Assembly: GCF_001426405.1 (NCBI RefSeq)
Contig: NZ_LMEP01000022.1
Coordinates: forward strand, 208,065-272,064
Source: Streptomyces sp. Root1304
GTDB lineage: Bacteria > Actinomycetota > Actinomycetes > Streptomycetales > Streptomycetaceae
Reading direction: 5' to 3'
DNA length: 64,000 nt
The notes under the pieces are model-generated. The model ran no database searches. It had not been told where the DNA came from and worked only from the letters and a program-made list of their open reading frames with translations. The position numbers and the translations under genes are program-made. How positions within the stretch are numbered: position 1 is the first letter of the stretch; each line of letters starts with the position of its first letter. Of this stretch, positions 47,001 to 55,766 are shown one piece after another.

Positions 47001-50000
47001 GTCCTGGCCACCTGGAGCGCCGGACGCCACTTCACGCTGAACGTGCCACGCCTCAACCGGCCGGTCCACGACCCGGCTTATGGGGAGGTGATCGGCCAGT
47101 TCGCGTCCTTCACCCTCCTGGAGGTCGACTTCCGGACGGGCTCCACCTTCCTCGACCGGGCGCGCGGACTGCAGCGGCAGCTCCGCTCCGACCTGCGGCA
47201 CCAGGACGTCACCGGTGTGGAGGTGCTGCGCGAACTGATGCGCCTCCAGGGCGGATTCGACCAGGCGCTGATGCCGGTGGTCATGACCAGCAACCTCACC
47301 TTCGCCACCGAGGGGAGGACCCCCCTCGAAAAGCTGCTCACCCCCGTCTTCGCCGTCTCGCAGACCCCGCAGGTCTCCCTCGACGAGCAGGTGCAGGAGG
47401 AGGAGGGTGCGCTGCTCCTCAACTGGGACGCGGTCGACGAGCTCTTCCCCGCCGGGCTCGTCGACGACATGTTCGCCGCGCACACGGCCCTGCTGCGCGC
47501 GCTCGCGACCGACGAGCGCACCTGGGACCTGCGTGCTCCGCTCGCCCTGCCGCCCGCGCAGGCGAAACGGCGCCGGTCGAGCACCGGTCCGACCCGTGCG
47601 ATCCCCGACGTGCAGGTGCAGCACTTCTTCGAACGACAGGTGGCCGCACGCCCGGACGCCCCCGCCGTGATCGCCCCCGACCGGTCCTTGTCGTACGCGG
47701 AACTCGACGCCGCCGCACGGCAGGTGGCCGACTGGCTGCGTACGCACGGCGCACGGCCCGGCCGGCTGGTCGGCGTCGTCATGGAGAAGGGCTGGGAGCA
47801 GGCCGTCGCCGCCTACGCGGTGCTGTTCTCGGGAGCCGCGTACCTGCCGATCGACCCGGATCTGCCCGGGGGACGCGTCCGCGCTCTGCTCGCCAAGGGC
47901 GAGGTCGAACTCGTCCTCACCCAGTCACGGCTGGACGCGTCCCTGGACTGGCCGACGGGACCCCTGCGGCTCAGCCTGGACGGGCCGCTGCCCGCCGTCA
48001 CCGATACGCCGCCGCCCGTCGACGGCGGCCCGGCCGACCTCGTGTACACGATGTTCACCTCGGGGTCGACGGGCGAGCCGAAGGGTGTGTCGGTGAACCA
48101 CCGGGCGCTCGTCAACTGCCTGGTGGAGACCGTCGCGGCGTTCCGGATCACGGCGGGCGACCGTTGCCTCGCGGTGTCCGCGCTCCATCACGACCTGTCG
48201 GTCTTCGACCTCTTCGGGGTCCTCGGCGCGGGCGGAACGATGGTCGTCCCGGCCGCCGCCGACCGCCGTGACCCGGCGCACTGGGCGCGGCTGATCGCCG
48301 CCCACGGGGTCACCGTGTGGAACTCGGTCCCGGCCATGATGGAAATGCTCCTGGAGGCGGTCGGCGGGGACCCGGCGACCGGTTCGGGCGACGCGGTCGC
48401 GCCGCTGGAGTCGCTCCGGCTGGCGTTCCTCGGCGGCGACTGGATCCCCCTCGCGGTCCCGCGCCGACTGGCGGACGCGGCACCGGGCGTCGAGGTGGTC
48501 TCCGCGGGTGGCCCGACCGAGACGACCCTGTGGAGCATCTGGCACCGGATCGCGGAGGTCGACCCGTCCTGGCGCAGCGTTCCGTACGGCACGCCCCTCG
48601 CCAACGTCGGCTACCACCTGCTCGACGAGCGCCTCGACGAGTGCCCGGAGTGGGTCACCGGGGAGATGTACGTCTCCGGCGTCTGCCTGGCGGACGGGTA
48701 CTGGCGCGAGCCCGAGCGCACCGACGCGGTGTTCATCACCCACCCCCGCAGCGGGGAGCGGATGTACCGCACCGGGGACCTCGGCAGGTGGCGGCCGGAC
48801 GGCACCGTCGAGTTCATGGGACGCGCCGACTTCCAGGTCAAGATCCGGGGTCAGCGCATCGAGCTCGGCGAGATCGAGGCGGCGCTGCTCGCGCACCCCG
48901 AGGTCGCCTCGGCGGTCGTCACCGCCACCGCGCGTACGGACCGGCCGGGCCACGACGGGCTGGTCGCGTACGTGATTCCCGAGCGGAGGGGTGACGGCGT
49001 ACGAGCGCCGGTCCTGGGTGGTCAGCCGACGGGCGACGCCCCGCACGACACCTCCGACATCGCCACCGGCCTCCAAGAAGCCCGCCGCACCGGCGTCACC
49101 GTGCTCGACCCCGTGAACCGGGCCGCCTTCAAGCTCGCCCGGCGCGGCCTGCGCCGGGAAGCGGACCGGCCCCGGGTCGCCCTGCCGCCGGTGACGGACG
49201 AGCCGTCGGGGCGGCGCAGCGACCGGGCGTTCCTCCCCGAGCCGCTGGACCTCGCGGAACTGGCCGCCTGCCTGGGCGTTCTGCGGCAGGACGAGGTGGA
49301 CGGGCTCGCCAAGTGCCGTTACCCGTCGGGCGGGGGGCTCTACCCGGTCCAGACGTACCTGTACGTGAAGGCCGGTGCGGTGTCCGGTCTGGCGGGCGGC
49401 ACGTACTACCTCGACCCGTCGGACCACGCGCTGGTGACCCTCGACGAGGGGGCGACGCTCGATGCCGGGATCCACGCGGCGCACAACCGTGCGCTCTTCG
49501 ACGCCGCCGGTTTCTGTCTCTTCCTCGTCGCGGACCCGGACGCGATCGAGCCCATGTACGGCCGGCTCGCCCGTGACCTCTGTCTGCTGGAGGCCGGGTA
49601 CATGGGCCAGCTCCTGATGGACCGGGTGTCGCGTACCGACGTCGGGCTCTGCCCGATCGGCGCGTTCGACTTCGCCCCGGTCAGGCCGCTGCTCGCGCTG
49701 GGTGAGCGCCATCTGCCGGTGCACTCGCTGCTCGGCGGGCGGGTGGACCGTACCGCCCCCGTCCGGTCGGCCGGGGCCGTCGAACGGGCGGCGCCGCTCG
49801 GAGACCTCCGGGCATGGCTGGGGGAACGGTTGCCGGCGCACATGGTCCCCCCGCACGTGCTGACCCTGGAGAGCTGGCCGCTCAGCGCGAACGGCAAGGT
49901 CGACCGCCGCGCGCTGCCCGCCCCCCGGCAGGCCGACGACGCGGCCGGTTCCGCCGCGCCGCGCACACCGACCGAGGAGCGGCTCGCCGCGCTCTGGTGC

Positions 50001-50234
50001 GAGGTCCTGGGGCTCCCCCACGTGGACGTCCGCGACAACTTCTTCGAGCTCGGGGGCGATTCGCTGGCCGCGACGCGGCTGATCGCCCGGATCCGCAAGG
50101 GGTTCAGTCTCACGATCGGCCTGCGTGAGGTGTTCACCTCCCGCACGATCGCGGACCTCGCGGTCACGGTCGACCGCCTCAGGACCGAGGCGGCCGGGAG
50201 GGGCGACGCCCATGAGGTGAGCGACGGGGCCTGA
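44046..50234 (+). CDS. NRPS: FAAL-ACP-Cy-A(Ox)-PCP, predicted lipothiazole synthetase
   Basis: The protein has 2062 residues. Residues 1-575 are a fatty-acyl-AMP ligase (YTSGSTAAPKGVMVSHGN at about 177, SWLPPYHDMGLIGGIL at about 216). An ACP follows with Ser639 in LGLDSLATLRL. Residues 725-1175 are a cyclization domain, shown by DSLIADFSS (865-873), the DxxxxDxxS motif replacing HHxxxDG. The adenylation domain starts at about 1190. By my eye alignment its pocket contains Asp, Leu, Phe, Asn, then Leu-Trp near the PTET motif, close to the cysteine code. Between A8 (RGQRIELGEIE, about 1601) and A9 (LPAHMVP, about 1927) a nitroreductase-like oxidase is inserted, with SGGGLYPVQTYLYV and LEAGYMGQLLMDRVS. 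A PCP (Ser2006, LGGDSLAATR) ends the protein with no TE. Predicted chemistry: an acyl chain condenses with Cys, cyclises and is oxidised to a 2-alkyl-thiazole-4-carbonyl thioester. Confidence 0.93.
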   Translation: MNPSAPFPEAYGRRPGSLVDLLRSRAERQPDRLAYVLLDSHGAEDTRLTYAQLDHRARVVAATLQEEVKTGDRVLILHTPGAGYLSAYFGCLYAGAVAVPCYPPHARSLTRLRAVAADAAPAAALLGDRITPGARRQLLDAPELRAVTLLPNDALTADAEQWTDPLVGTDSLAFLQYTSGSTAAPKGVMVSHGNLLHNSAQIQRRIRTSEDSVSVSWLPPYHDMGLIGGILQPLVAGFPAVLMAPGTFVLDPVQWLRALSTYGATNSPTPPFGLDLCVERVDPAVHEPLDLSRLESVIIGAEPVRASALDRFAGHFAPWGLRRDALRPSFGLAEATLMVSCGTHLTRSTSVTVDAPTLEAHRVVPGGDDDPGAVGDGPARSRDIVGCGSTVDGQRLVVVDPATGNLCGPDRVGEIWVGGPSVARGYWGRSDESEAAFEAELPTGEGPFLRTGDLGFLRDGELFVTGRSKDLIIVRGRNLYPQDIERCAERAHPALQANSSAAVAVDDDGTEQLSLVAEVRRGADLPPAAEVAQRLSRAIAAEFDVRLHRLVLVRTGTIPKTSSGKIQRRATRQALLDGGLTVVGEWTAGSDRGPDRTVDDDRRTGAVEAYLGDLVATLMTDRSDGPDRERPLLDLGLDSLATLRLVGRVERDLGVDVSEDVFDGDPTIATLAAVVAERHRGRLPLDEAGRLLRAETPAALGTMPASPQVTADAAPDTPAGATAADPAVLPDAPFPQTDTQQAYCLGRTGAFELGNVSTHVYLEFDAPTLDLPRFEHAWRRVIDRHEMLRAVMLPETNEQRILPEVPPYEIRVTDLRGREHQEVEAELASVRERLSHEVRPADQWPLFEVAATRLDDGLRVHLSVDSLIADFSSGRLLFDDLSRFYEEPDAQPPAPEKSFRDHVRAEGERKEGAAYRRSRDHWWSRLPQLPPAPQLPGAARAGAIERPRFTRRETTLPAELWQGLKERAGRAGLTPTGLLLAAYAEVLATWSAGRHFTLNVPRLNRPVHDPAYGEVIGQFASFTLLEVDFRTGSTFLDRARGLQRQLRSDLRHQDVTGVEVLRELMRLQGGFDQALMPVVMTSNLTFATEGRTPLEKLLTPVFAVSQTPQVSLDEQVQEEEGALLLNWDAVDELFPAGLVDDMFAAHTALLRALATDERTWDLRAPLALPPAQAKRRRSSTGPTRAIPDVQVQHFFERQVAARPDAPAVIAPDRSLSYAELDAAARQVADWLRTHGARPGRLVGVVMEKGWEQAVAAYAVLFSGAAYLPIDPDLPGGRVRALLAKGEVELVLTQSRLDASLDWPTGPLRLSLDGPLPAVTDTPPPVDGGPADLVYTMFTSGSTGEPKGVSVNHRALVNCLVETVAAFRITAGDRCLAVSALHHDLSVFDLFGVLGAGGTMVVPAAADRRDPAHWARLIAAHGVTVWNSVPAMMEMLLEAVGGDPATGSGDAVAPLESLRLAFLGGDWIPLAVPRRLADAAPGVEVVSAGGPTETTLWSIWHRIAEVDPSWRSVPYGTPLANVGYHLLDERLDECPEWVTGEMYVSGVCLADGYWREPERTDAVFITHPRSGERMYRTGDLGRWRPDGTVEFMGRADFQVKIRGQRIELGEIEAALLAHPEVASAVVTATARTDRPGHDGLVAYVIPERRGDGVRAPVLGGQPTGDAPHDTSDIATGLQEARRTGVTVLDPVNRAAFKLARRGLRREADRPRVALPPVTDEPSGRRSDRAFLPEPLDLAELAACLGVLRQDEVDGLAKCRYPSGGGLYPVQTYLYVKAGAVSGLAGGTYYLDPSDHALVTLDEGATLDAGIHAAHNRALFDAAGFCLFLVADPDAIEPMYGRLARDLCLLEAGYMGQLLMDRVSRTDVGLCPIGAFDFAPVRPLLALGERHLPVHSLLGGRVDRTAPVRSAGAVERAAPLGDLRAWLGERLPAHMVPPHVLTLESWPLSANGKVDRRALPAPRQADDAAGSAAPRTPTEERLAALWCEVLGLPHVDVRDNFFELGGDSLAATRLIARIRKGFSLTIGLREVFTSRTIADLAVTVDRLRTEAAGRGDAHEVSDGA

Positions 50235-50264
50235 CCCCCTTCCCCTGCTTCCCGAGGACGACCG

Positions 50265-50296
50265 GGGGCCGTTTCGGATCACTCCGAAACGGCCCC
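50265..50296 (+). terminator. 14-bp perfect hairpin after NRPS
   Basis: GGGGCCGTTTCGGA (50265-50278) pairs perfectly with 50283-50296 over a TCAC loop. It is 30 bp past the NRPS stop and separates the NRPS operon from the RHS gene. Confidence 0.9.
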
Positions 50297-50378
50297 TCAC
50301 CGCGTGCGGGTGAGGCAGCGGAGGATGCCGACGGGGAAGAAGTCACGTTGATCGACTGCGACCTCCCATGACACAGTA

Positions 50379-50399
50379 TTCGCACTCGCATTCTGCGAA
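50379..50399. promoter_or_regulatory. Inverted repeat before the RHS gene
   Basis: TTCGCA (50379-50384) and TGCGAA (50394-50399) are separated by 9 bp in an AT-richer patch 30-50 bp before the start. It is a candidate operator or promoter element. Confidence 0.45.
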
Positions 50400-50428
50400 C
50401 ATGCGTGCGTACGGGGGGATCTGAGGTC

Positions 50429-53400
50429 ATGGCTGTCACGGTGCCGGACTGGGCGGACACACTGCTCGACCTGGTGGGGGTCAACTGGCCCAACGTCGAC
50501 GAGGACGCGTACCGCGAGATGGCGGACGCGCTCCGGGAGTTCGCGGACGACCTCGCCGACGACGGTCAGCTCGCCAACAACCACATGGAACGCCTGCTGT
50601 CGTCGGGTCACGGCGAGGCGATGGACGCGCTCAACGCGCACTGGACCAAGGTCAAGGGCAAACACCTCAAGGACATGGTCTCCGCGGCCCGCACGATCGC
50701 GGACGCGCTCGACCTCGCGGCGGGCGCGATCGAGGGCATGAAGTGGAAGGCCGTCGCGGAGCTCGGGGTGCTGGCCGGCCAGACGGGTCTGGCGATGGCG
50801 CTGATCCCGGTGACCGGAGGTCTGTCCGCGCTGCTCGGTGCCGGAGCCATCGCGCTCACGAAGAAGCAGTTGCTGAAGCTCATCACGGCCGCGATGGAAG
50901 AGGCCGTCGGTCATATCGTCGCGGTCATGACCGAACCGGTCGTGGCCGCCCTGGAGAACATGGCGGCCGACCTGGTGGTCCAGGTCAGCATGGACGCCCT
51001 CGGCGTCCAGGACGGTGTGGACCTCAACCAGACGAAGCAGGCCGGCAAGGACGGCTTCGACGAGGGCGTGCAGGGAGCGAAGGACGGCCTGAACCTCGCA
51101 TCGGCCGGAGGCGGCGGTGGCGGAGGAGGCCGTGGCGGCGGCAAGGGCTTCCACATCGAGCACGACGAGCACGACAACGCCGGTACGAAGCTGAACGGCG
51201 TGAGCGTCGGCATCCACGGCAAGACCGCCGGCAAGCTCACCAAGGCGAAGGGCGCCCAGCGCCGCAACAAGGGCCGCGACGACATCGCCGACGCCCTCGA
51301 CCCCGTCATCGAGAAGGCCATGGGCGCGCTGGTGAAGTCGGCCAAGACCATGGGCGACCACGTCGGCGAGACACTCCCCCGGGCCGTCAAGCGGATCTCC
51401 AAGGACCACAAGACCAACGACGACAACATCCGCGACCGCCTCGCCCGTGAACGCAAGGACGACGACGGCAAGGGCAAGGACTCCGACGGCCGCGGGCCGG
51501 GCGGCAAGAAGGGGCCCGGCTCCGACACGCGCGCCAAGCCGGAGCCCCTCAAGGACAGCAAGTCCGACCCCCGCGGCAAGAGCGTCGAGATCGGCGACCG
51601 CACCTGCGAGGGCGACCCCGTCGACATCGCCTCCGGCGAGATGACGATGGAGCAGGTCGACCTGTCCCTGGCGGGCGTCCTGCCGCTGGTCCTGCGGCGC
51701 ACCCATCTGTCGACCTATCGCTACGGGCACTGGTTCGGGCCCAGTTGGGCGTCGACCCTCGACGAGCGGATCGAACCGGCCCCCTCCGGCCAGGGCGCCT
51801 TCTGGGCCCGCGAGGACGGATCGGTGCTGTGGTTCCCGGCGCTCCCCGCGCCCGGCGCCGCGGACCCGGTGCTCCCCGTGGAGGGCCCCCGTCTGGCGCT
51901 CCGCCACGGCGAGCAGGACGAGGCGGTGACCACGTACCGCGTCACCGACCCGCGCACCGGCGTGGTCCGCACCTTCGCCGGCAGCCCGTACCACGAGTCC
52001 TCGGCGTACTGGCTCACGACGATCGAGGACCGCGGCGGCAACCGGATCAGCATCAGCCGGCGGGGCGACGGCGCACCCACCGCCGTGTCCCACTCCGGCG
52101 GATATCTGGCGACGCTCGCCTCCGAGGACGGCAGGGTGCGCGAGCTCGCCCTCCGTACGCCCGAGGGCCCGCGGACGGTGATGCGCTACGGCTACGACGA
52201 GTCGGGCCGGCTCACCCAGGTCGTCAACTCCTCCGACCTGCCACTGCGGTTCACCTACGACCCGGACGGCCGCATCACCTCGTGGACCGACCGGAACGGC
52301 TCCACCTTCCGGTACGTGTACGACGCCGAGGGCAGGGTCGCCCGTACGATCGGCCCGGACGGCCGCCTGTCCTCGACGTTCGCGTACGACGTCCACCCCG
52401 CCACCGGCGACCGGATCACCCGTTTCACGGACTCCACCGGCGCCTCCAAGGTCTACGTCCTCGACGACCGGCTGCATGTCCTCGCCGTGACCGACCCGTT
52501 GGGCAACACCGTCCGCCAGACGTGGGACCGTCACGACCGGCTCGCGACCCGCACCGATCCCGCCGGGCGGACCACGGCGTACACCTACGACGAGCGCGGC
52601 AACCTCACCGGCATCGCGCACCCGGACGGCAGCTCGGCCCGTGTCGAGTACAACGAGCTGAACCAGATCACGGTCGTCACCGGCCCGGACGGTTCGGTGT
52701 CCCGGCAGGAGTACGACGAGGACGGCAACCCGTCCCTCTTCACCCGCCCCAACGGGACGATGACCAGGCTCAGCTACGACGCCCGAGGCCGTCTCACCGG
52801 GGTCGACGACGCGCTGGGCGCCGTCGACCGGGTGGAGAACGACCCGGCCGGCCTCCCGCTCGCGGTGCGCGGCCGGCACGGCGGGGTCACCCGCTACGTC
52901 CGCGACGCCTTCGGCCGGCCCGTGCGGATCACCGATCCGCAGGGCGGCAGCACCGAGCTGGAGTGGACCGTCGAGGGCAGGCTCGCCCGGCGGACCGATC
53001 CGGACGGGGCCACCCGGTCCTGGGCATACGACGGCGAGGGCAACTGCGTCCTGCACACCGACGCCATGGGCGGCGAGACCCGCTTCGAGTACACCCACTT
53101 CGACCTGGTCAGCGCCCGGACGACACCGGACGGGGCACGCCACGAGTTCGCGCACGACACCGAACTGCGCCTGACGCACGTCACGAACCCGCAGGGGCTC
53201 GTCTGGTCCTACACCTACGACCGGGCCGGTCTGCTGATCGCCGAGACCGACTTCGACGGACGCGGCATCGGCTACACGTACGACGCGTTCGGACGGCTCG
53301 CCTCGCGCACCAACGGGGCGGGGCAGACGGTCCGTTACGAGCGGGACGCCGACGGCCGGCTCCTCCTGAAGGACGCCGACGGGGCCGTCACGCGCTTCGG

Positions 53401-55306
53401 CTACGACGCCCGGGGCCACCTCATCGGCGCTGTCGGCCCCGACTCCGAACTGTCCTACGTCCGCGACGTATCGGGCCGGGTGCTCCGGGAGACGGTCGAC
53501 GGCCGGACGCTGACCCGCACGTACGACGAGGCGGGGCACCGCGTCCGGCGCACCACCCCGTCCGGGGCGGTCAGCTCCTGGTCCTTCGCGGCCGGCTCCA
53601 CCGCACGCCTGGACACCTCGGGCCACCGGGTCGACTTCGAGTTCGACGCCTCGGGCCTGGAGACCACGCGGCGCTTCGGCACCACGCTCACCATCGACCA
53701 CGCCTACGACGCCGTGGGTCGTCTCACCGGCCAGCACGTCCGGGCGGCGGGATCCGGGCTCGTCCAGGAGCGTGCGTACACCTACCGCCCGGACGGTCAC
53801 CTGACCGCCGTCGACGACCACCTGACCGGTCACCGCCGGCTCGAACTGTCCGGCGAGGGCCGGGTCACCGGCCTCAGGGCCGGGAAGTGGACGGAGCGGT
53901 ACGCCTACGACGAGGCCGGCAACCAGACGCACGCCTCGTGGCCGGGCGCGGGCACGGCCGAGGGCGCCCGCGCGTACGACGGCACCCGCATCACCCGCGC
54001 CGGTGGGATCCGCTACGAGCACGACGCCCAGGGCCGCGTGGTGCTGCGGCAGAAGGCCCGGCTCTCCCGCAAGCCGGACACCTGGCGCTACGACTGGGAC
54101 GCCGAGGACCGGCTGATCGCCGTCACCACCCCGGACGGCACCCGCTGGCGGTATCTGTACGACGCGCTGGGCCGCCGGACCGCCAAGCGGCGCCTCGCGG
54201 ACGACGGGGTCACGGTCGTCGAGGAGACGCTGTTCACCTGGGACGGCGACACCCTCTGCGAGCAGTCGACCCGCGCTCCGGGCGCTCCGGAGAGCGTCGC
54301 GCTCACCTGGGACCACGACGGCTCCAAGCCGGTGACCCAGGTGGAGCGCCGGTTCCTGGACGGCGCGGAGGTCGACCGCCGTTTCTTCGCGATCGTCACG
54401 GACCTGGTCGGCGCCCCGCGCGAACTCGTCGACGAGACGGGCGAGATCGCCTGGCGCACCCGCGCCACCCTGTGGGGAACCACCACCTGGAACCGCGACG
54501 CGACGGCGTACACCCCGCTGCGCTTTCCCGGCCAGTACTTCGACCCCGAGTCCCAGCTCCACTACAACCGCCACCGCCACTACGACCCCGCCTCCGGCCG
54601 TTACGTCTCCCCCGACCCCCTGGGCCTCGCACCGGCGCCCAACTCGGTGGCGTACGTGGAGAATCCGACCCGGTGGATCGACCCGCTGGGGCTGGCGGGC
54701 TGCCCGCACCGGGGCGCGGACAAGCCCCGGCACAGTGTCGTCCTCGGGCCGAACCGGCCGCCGACCCACGCGTCGAACGAGCTGGCCCGGTACCTGCGCA
54801 ACGACCCCGACGACCCGGATCACGACCCGAACCGCGAGAGGGATCCAGGCGCGCACACGTACAACGGCGACGCCTACGCGCACGGCACCCCGCCGGACTG
54901 GATGACCAACGTCTCGGGTGCCGTCGGCGACCGGAGCACGAGGCTGTCCATCACGCTCGACGGCATGCCGAACAGCCGGGACGAAGTGGGCAATTGGAAC
55001 ACCCCGGAGACCATCGTCGAGGCCTTCCAGAAGGCGGCGGCGTTCGGCTCCCAGTTCAACATGAGCCACGAGGACAACTACCCGCCCGCCGGTGTCGGCG
55101 GAACCGCGTGGGAGATGAGCCTGGTCGCCCGCGCCGTGCGGCAGTACGACGGCGACGCGGCCTGGGGAGAGCCGGACGAGGAGCGCCTCGGCCGCCCCTG
55201 GGAGGAGATCGACTGGTACTCGAACAATGAGAAGATCGACGTTCCCAAGCCGGACATCCCGGAGATCAAACCGGACCTTTCGAAGCTTCCGAAGCACATG
55301 AGGTGA
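50429..55306 (+). CDS. RHS-repeat polymorphic toxin with WXG-like N-terminus
   Basis: The 1625-residue polymorphic toxin starts with a helical WXG100-like module (1-100; MADALREFADDLADDG, ALNAHWTKVKGKHLKDM) and a hydrophobic hairpin (about 118-150). A Gly/charged linker follows, then DUF6531 (about 394; GDPVDIASGEMTMEQVDLSL) and about 750 residues of YD/RHS repeats forming a shell. The cleavage-type border ends in WIDPLGLAG (about 1418). The last 207 residues are the effector: HTYNGDAYAHGTPPDWMTNV, STRLSITLDGMPNS, GGTAWEMSLVARAVRQ and WEEIDWY. I recall a similar pattern in polymorphic toxin type 27; its target is unknown. WXG-like N-termini suggest ESX/type VII export. The ATG at 50429 is preferred; a GTG lies 8 codons upstream. 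Confidence 0.93.
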   Translation: MAVTVPDWADTLLDLVGVNWPNVDEDAYREMADALREFADDLADDGQLANNHMERLLSSGHGEAMDALNAHWTKVKGKHLKDMVSAARTIADALDLAAGAIEGMKWKAVAELGVLAGQTGLAMALIPVTGGLSALLGAGAIALTKKQLLKLITAAMEEAVGHIVAVMTEPVVAALENMAADLVVQVSMDALGVQDGVDLNQTKQAGKDGFDEGVQGAKDGLNLASAGGGGGGGGRGGGKGFHIEHDEHDNAGTKLNGVSVGIHGKTAGKLTKAKGAQRRNKGRDDIADALDPVIEKAMGALVKSAKTMGDHVGETLPRAVKRISKDHKTNDDNIRDRLARERKDDDGKGKDSDGRGPGGKKGPGSDTRAKPEPLKDSKSDPRGKSVEIGDRTCEGDPVDIASGEMTMEQVDLSLAGVLPLVLRRTHLSTYRYGHWFGPSWASTLDERIEPAPSGQGAFWAREDGSVLWFPALPAPGAADPVLPVEGPRLALRHGEQDEAVTTYRVTDPRTGVVRTFAGSPYHESSAYWLTTIEDRGGNRISISRRGDGAPTAVSHSGGYLATLASEDGRVRELALRTPEGPRTVMRYGYDESGRLTQVVNSSDLPLRFTYDPDGRITSWTDRNGSTFRYVYDAEGRVARTIGPDGRLSSTFAYDVHPATGDRITRFTDSTGASKVYVLDDRLHVLAVTDPLGNTVRQTWDRHDRLATRTDPAGRTTAYTYDERGNLTGIAHPDGSSARVEYNELNQITVVTGPDGSVSRQEYDEDGNPSLFTRPNGTMTRLSYDARGRLTGVDDALGAVDRVENDPAGLPLAVRGRHGGVTRYVRDAFGRPVRITDPQGGSTELEWTVEGRLARRTDPDGATRSWAYDGEGNCVLHTDAMGGETRFEYTHFDLVSARTTPDGARHEFAHDTELRLTHVTNPQGLVWSYTYDRAGLLIAETDFDGRGIGYTYDAFGRLASRTNGAGQTVRYERDADGRLLLKDADGAVTRFGYDARGHLIGAVGPDSELSYVRDVSGRVLRETVDGRTLTRTYDEAGHRVRRTTPSGAVSSWSFAAGSTARLDTSGHRVDFEFDASGLETTRRFGTTLTIDHAYDAVGRLTGQHVRAAGSGLVQERAYTYRPDGHLTAVDDHLTGHRRLELSGEGRVTGLRAGKWTERYAYDEAGNQTHASWPGAGTAEGARAYDGTRITRAGGIRYEHDAQGRVVLRQKARLSRKPDTWRYDWDAEDRLIAVTTPDGTRWRYLYDALGRRTAKRRLADDGVTVVEETLFTWDGDTLCEQSTRAPGAPESVALTWDHDGSKPVTQVERRFLDGAEVDRRFFAIVTDLVGAPRELVDETGEIAWRTRATLWGTTTWNRDATAYTPLRFPGQYFDPESQLHYNRHRHYDPASGRYVSPDPLGLAPAPNSVAYVENPTRWIDPLGLAGCPHRGADKPRHSVVLGPNRPPTHASNELARYLRNDPDDPDHDPNRERDPGAHTYNGDAYAHGTPPDWMTNVSGAVGDRSTRLSITLDGMPNSRDEVGNWNTPETIVEAFQKAAAFGSQFNMSHEDNYPPAGVGGTAWEMSLVARAVRQYDGDAAWGEPDEERLGRPWEEIDWYSNNEKIDVPKPDIPEIKPDLSKLPKHMR

Positions 55307-55316
55307 GAGCAGAGAG

Positions 55317-55691
55317 ATGACGGACGACACCGACACGCGGAGTGCCGCGGAAGCCGTGGCCGGGGAATGGCGTTCCCTCCTCGCCGGGAGCCAGGACCTG
55401 GTCGACGCGGAGACCGTCCGCGCCGCTCATGCGCAGCCGCTGCTGCGGCAGCTCTTCCCGCTGGTGAGCCACGGGGTCATGTACTTCAGCGGCTGCACCG
55501 GAATGCCTGCCGCTCATGTCGGGGGGCAGGTCCATCCGCGGGGTGCCGACGGACGGTTCCGGGTGGCCGGCCCCAAGGGGGTGGGGACCCTCGGCCGGGC
55601 GGAGACCCTGGAGGAGGCGTTCGCCCTGGTCGTCGCGAACCTCCCGGAGGGGTGCGGGCCGGCGGTGCTCGGGGGCGCGGGCCGCGTCTGA
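55317..55691 (+). CDS. DUF6193-like protein, candidate immunity protein
   Basis: The 124-residue protein lies 10 bp after the toxin stop, with AGAGAG as ribosome site. It contains EWRSLLAGSQDLVDAETVRAAH, LRQLFPLVSHGVMYFSGCTG and TLEEAFALVVANLPEGCGPAVLG, matching the DUF6193 pattern as I remember it. That family is annotated as natural-product-associated but has no established function. There is no signal or TM, so it would act in the cytoplasm. Its place directly behind the variable toxin C-terminus is the standard site of a cognate immunity gene. The assignment rests on position rather than homology to known immunity proteins. Confidence 0.8.
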   Translation: MTDDTDTRSAAEAVAGEWRSLLAGSQDLVDAETVRAAHAQPLLRQLFPLVSHGVMYFSGCTGMPAAHVGGQVHPRGADGRFRVAGPKGVGTLGRAETLEEAFALVVANLPEGCGPAVLGGAGRV

Positions 55692-55766
55692 CGGGGGCGG
55701 ACGCAGAGGCGAGGGTGCGGTCCGGCGGTTCGTCCCCGCCGGGCCGCACCCGTCCCGTCGCGCTCT

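Noticed and set aside
44490..49576. Antisense frames across the NRPS
   Set aside because: Typical GC-bias shadows, contradictory to well-ordered NRPS motifs.
50297..55336. A 1679-codon open frame antisense to the RHS gene
   Set aside because: It is a product of GC3 bias; its translation is Arg/Val/Gly-rich without domains, while the plus strand gives a full polymorphic toxin.
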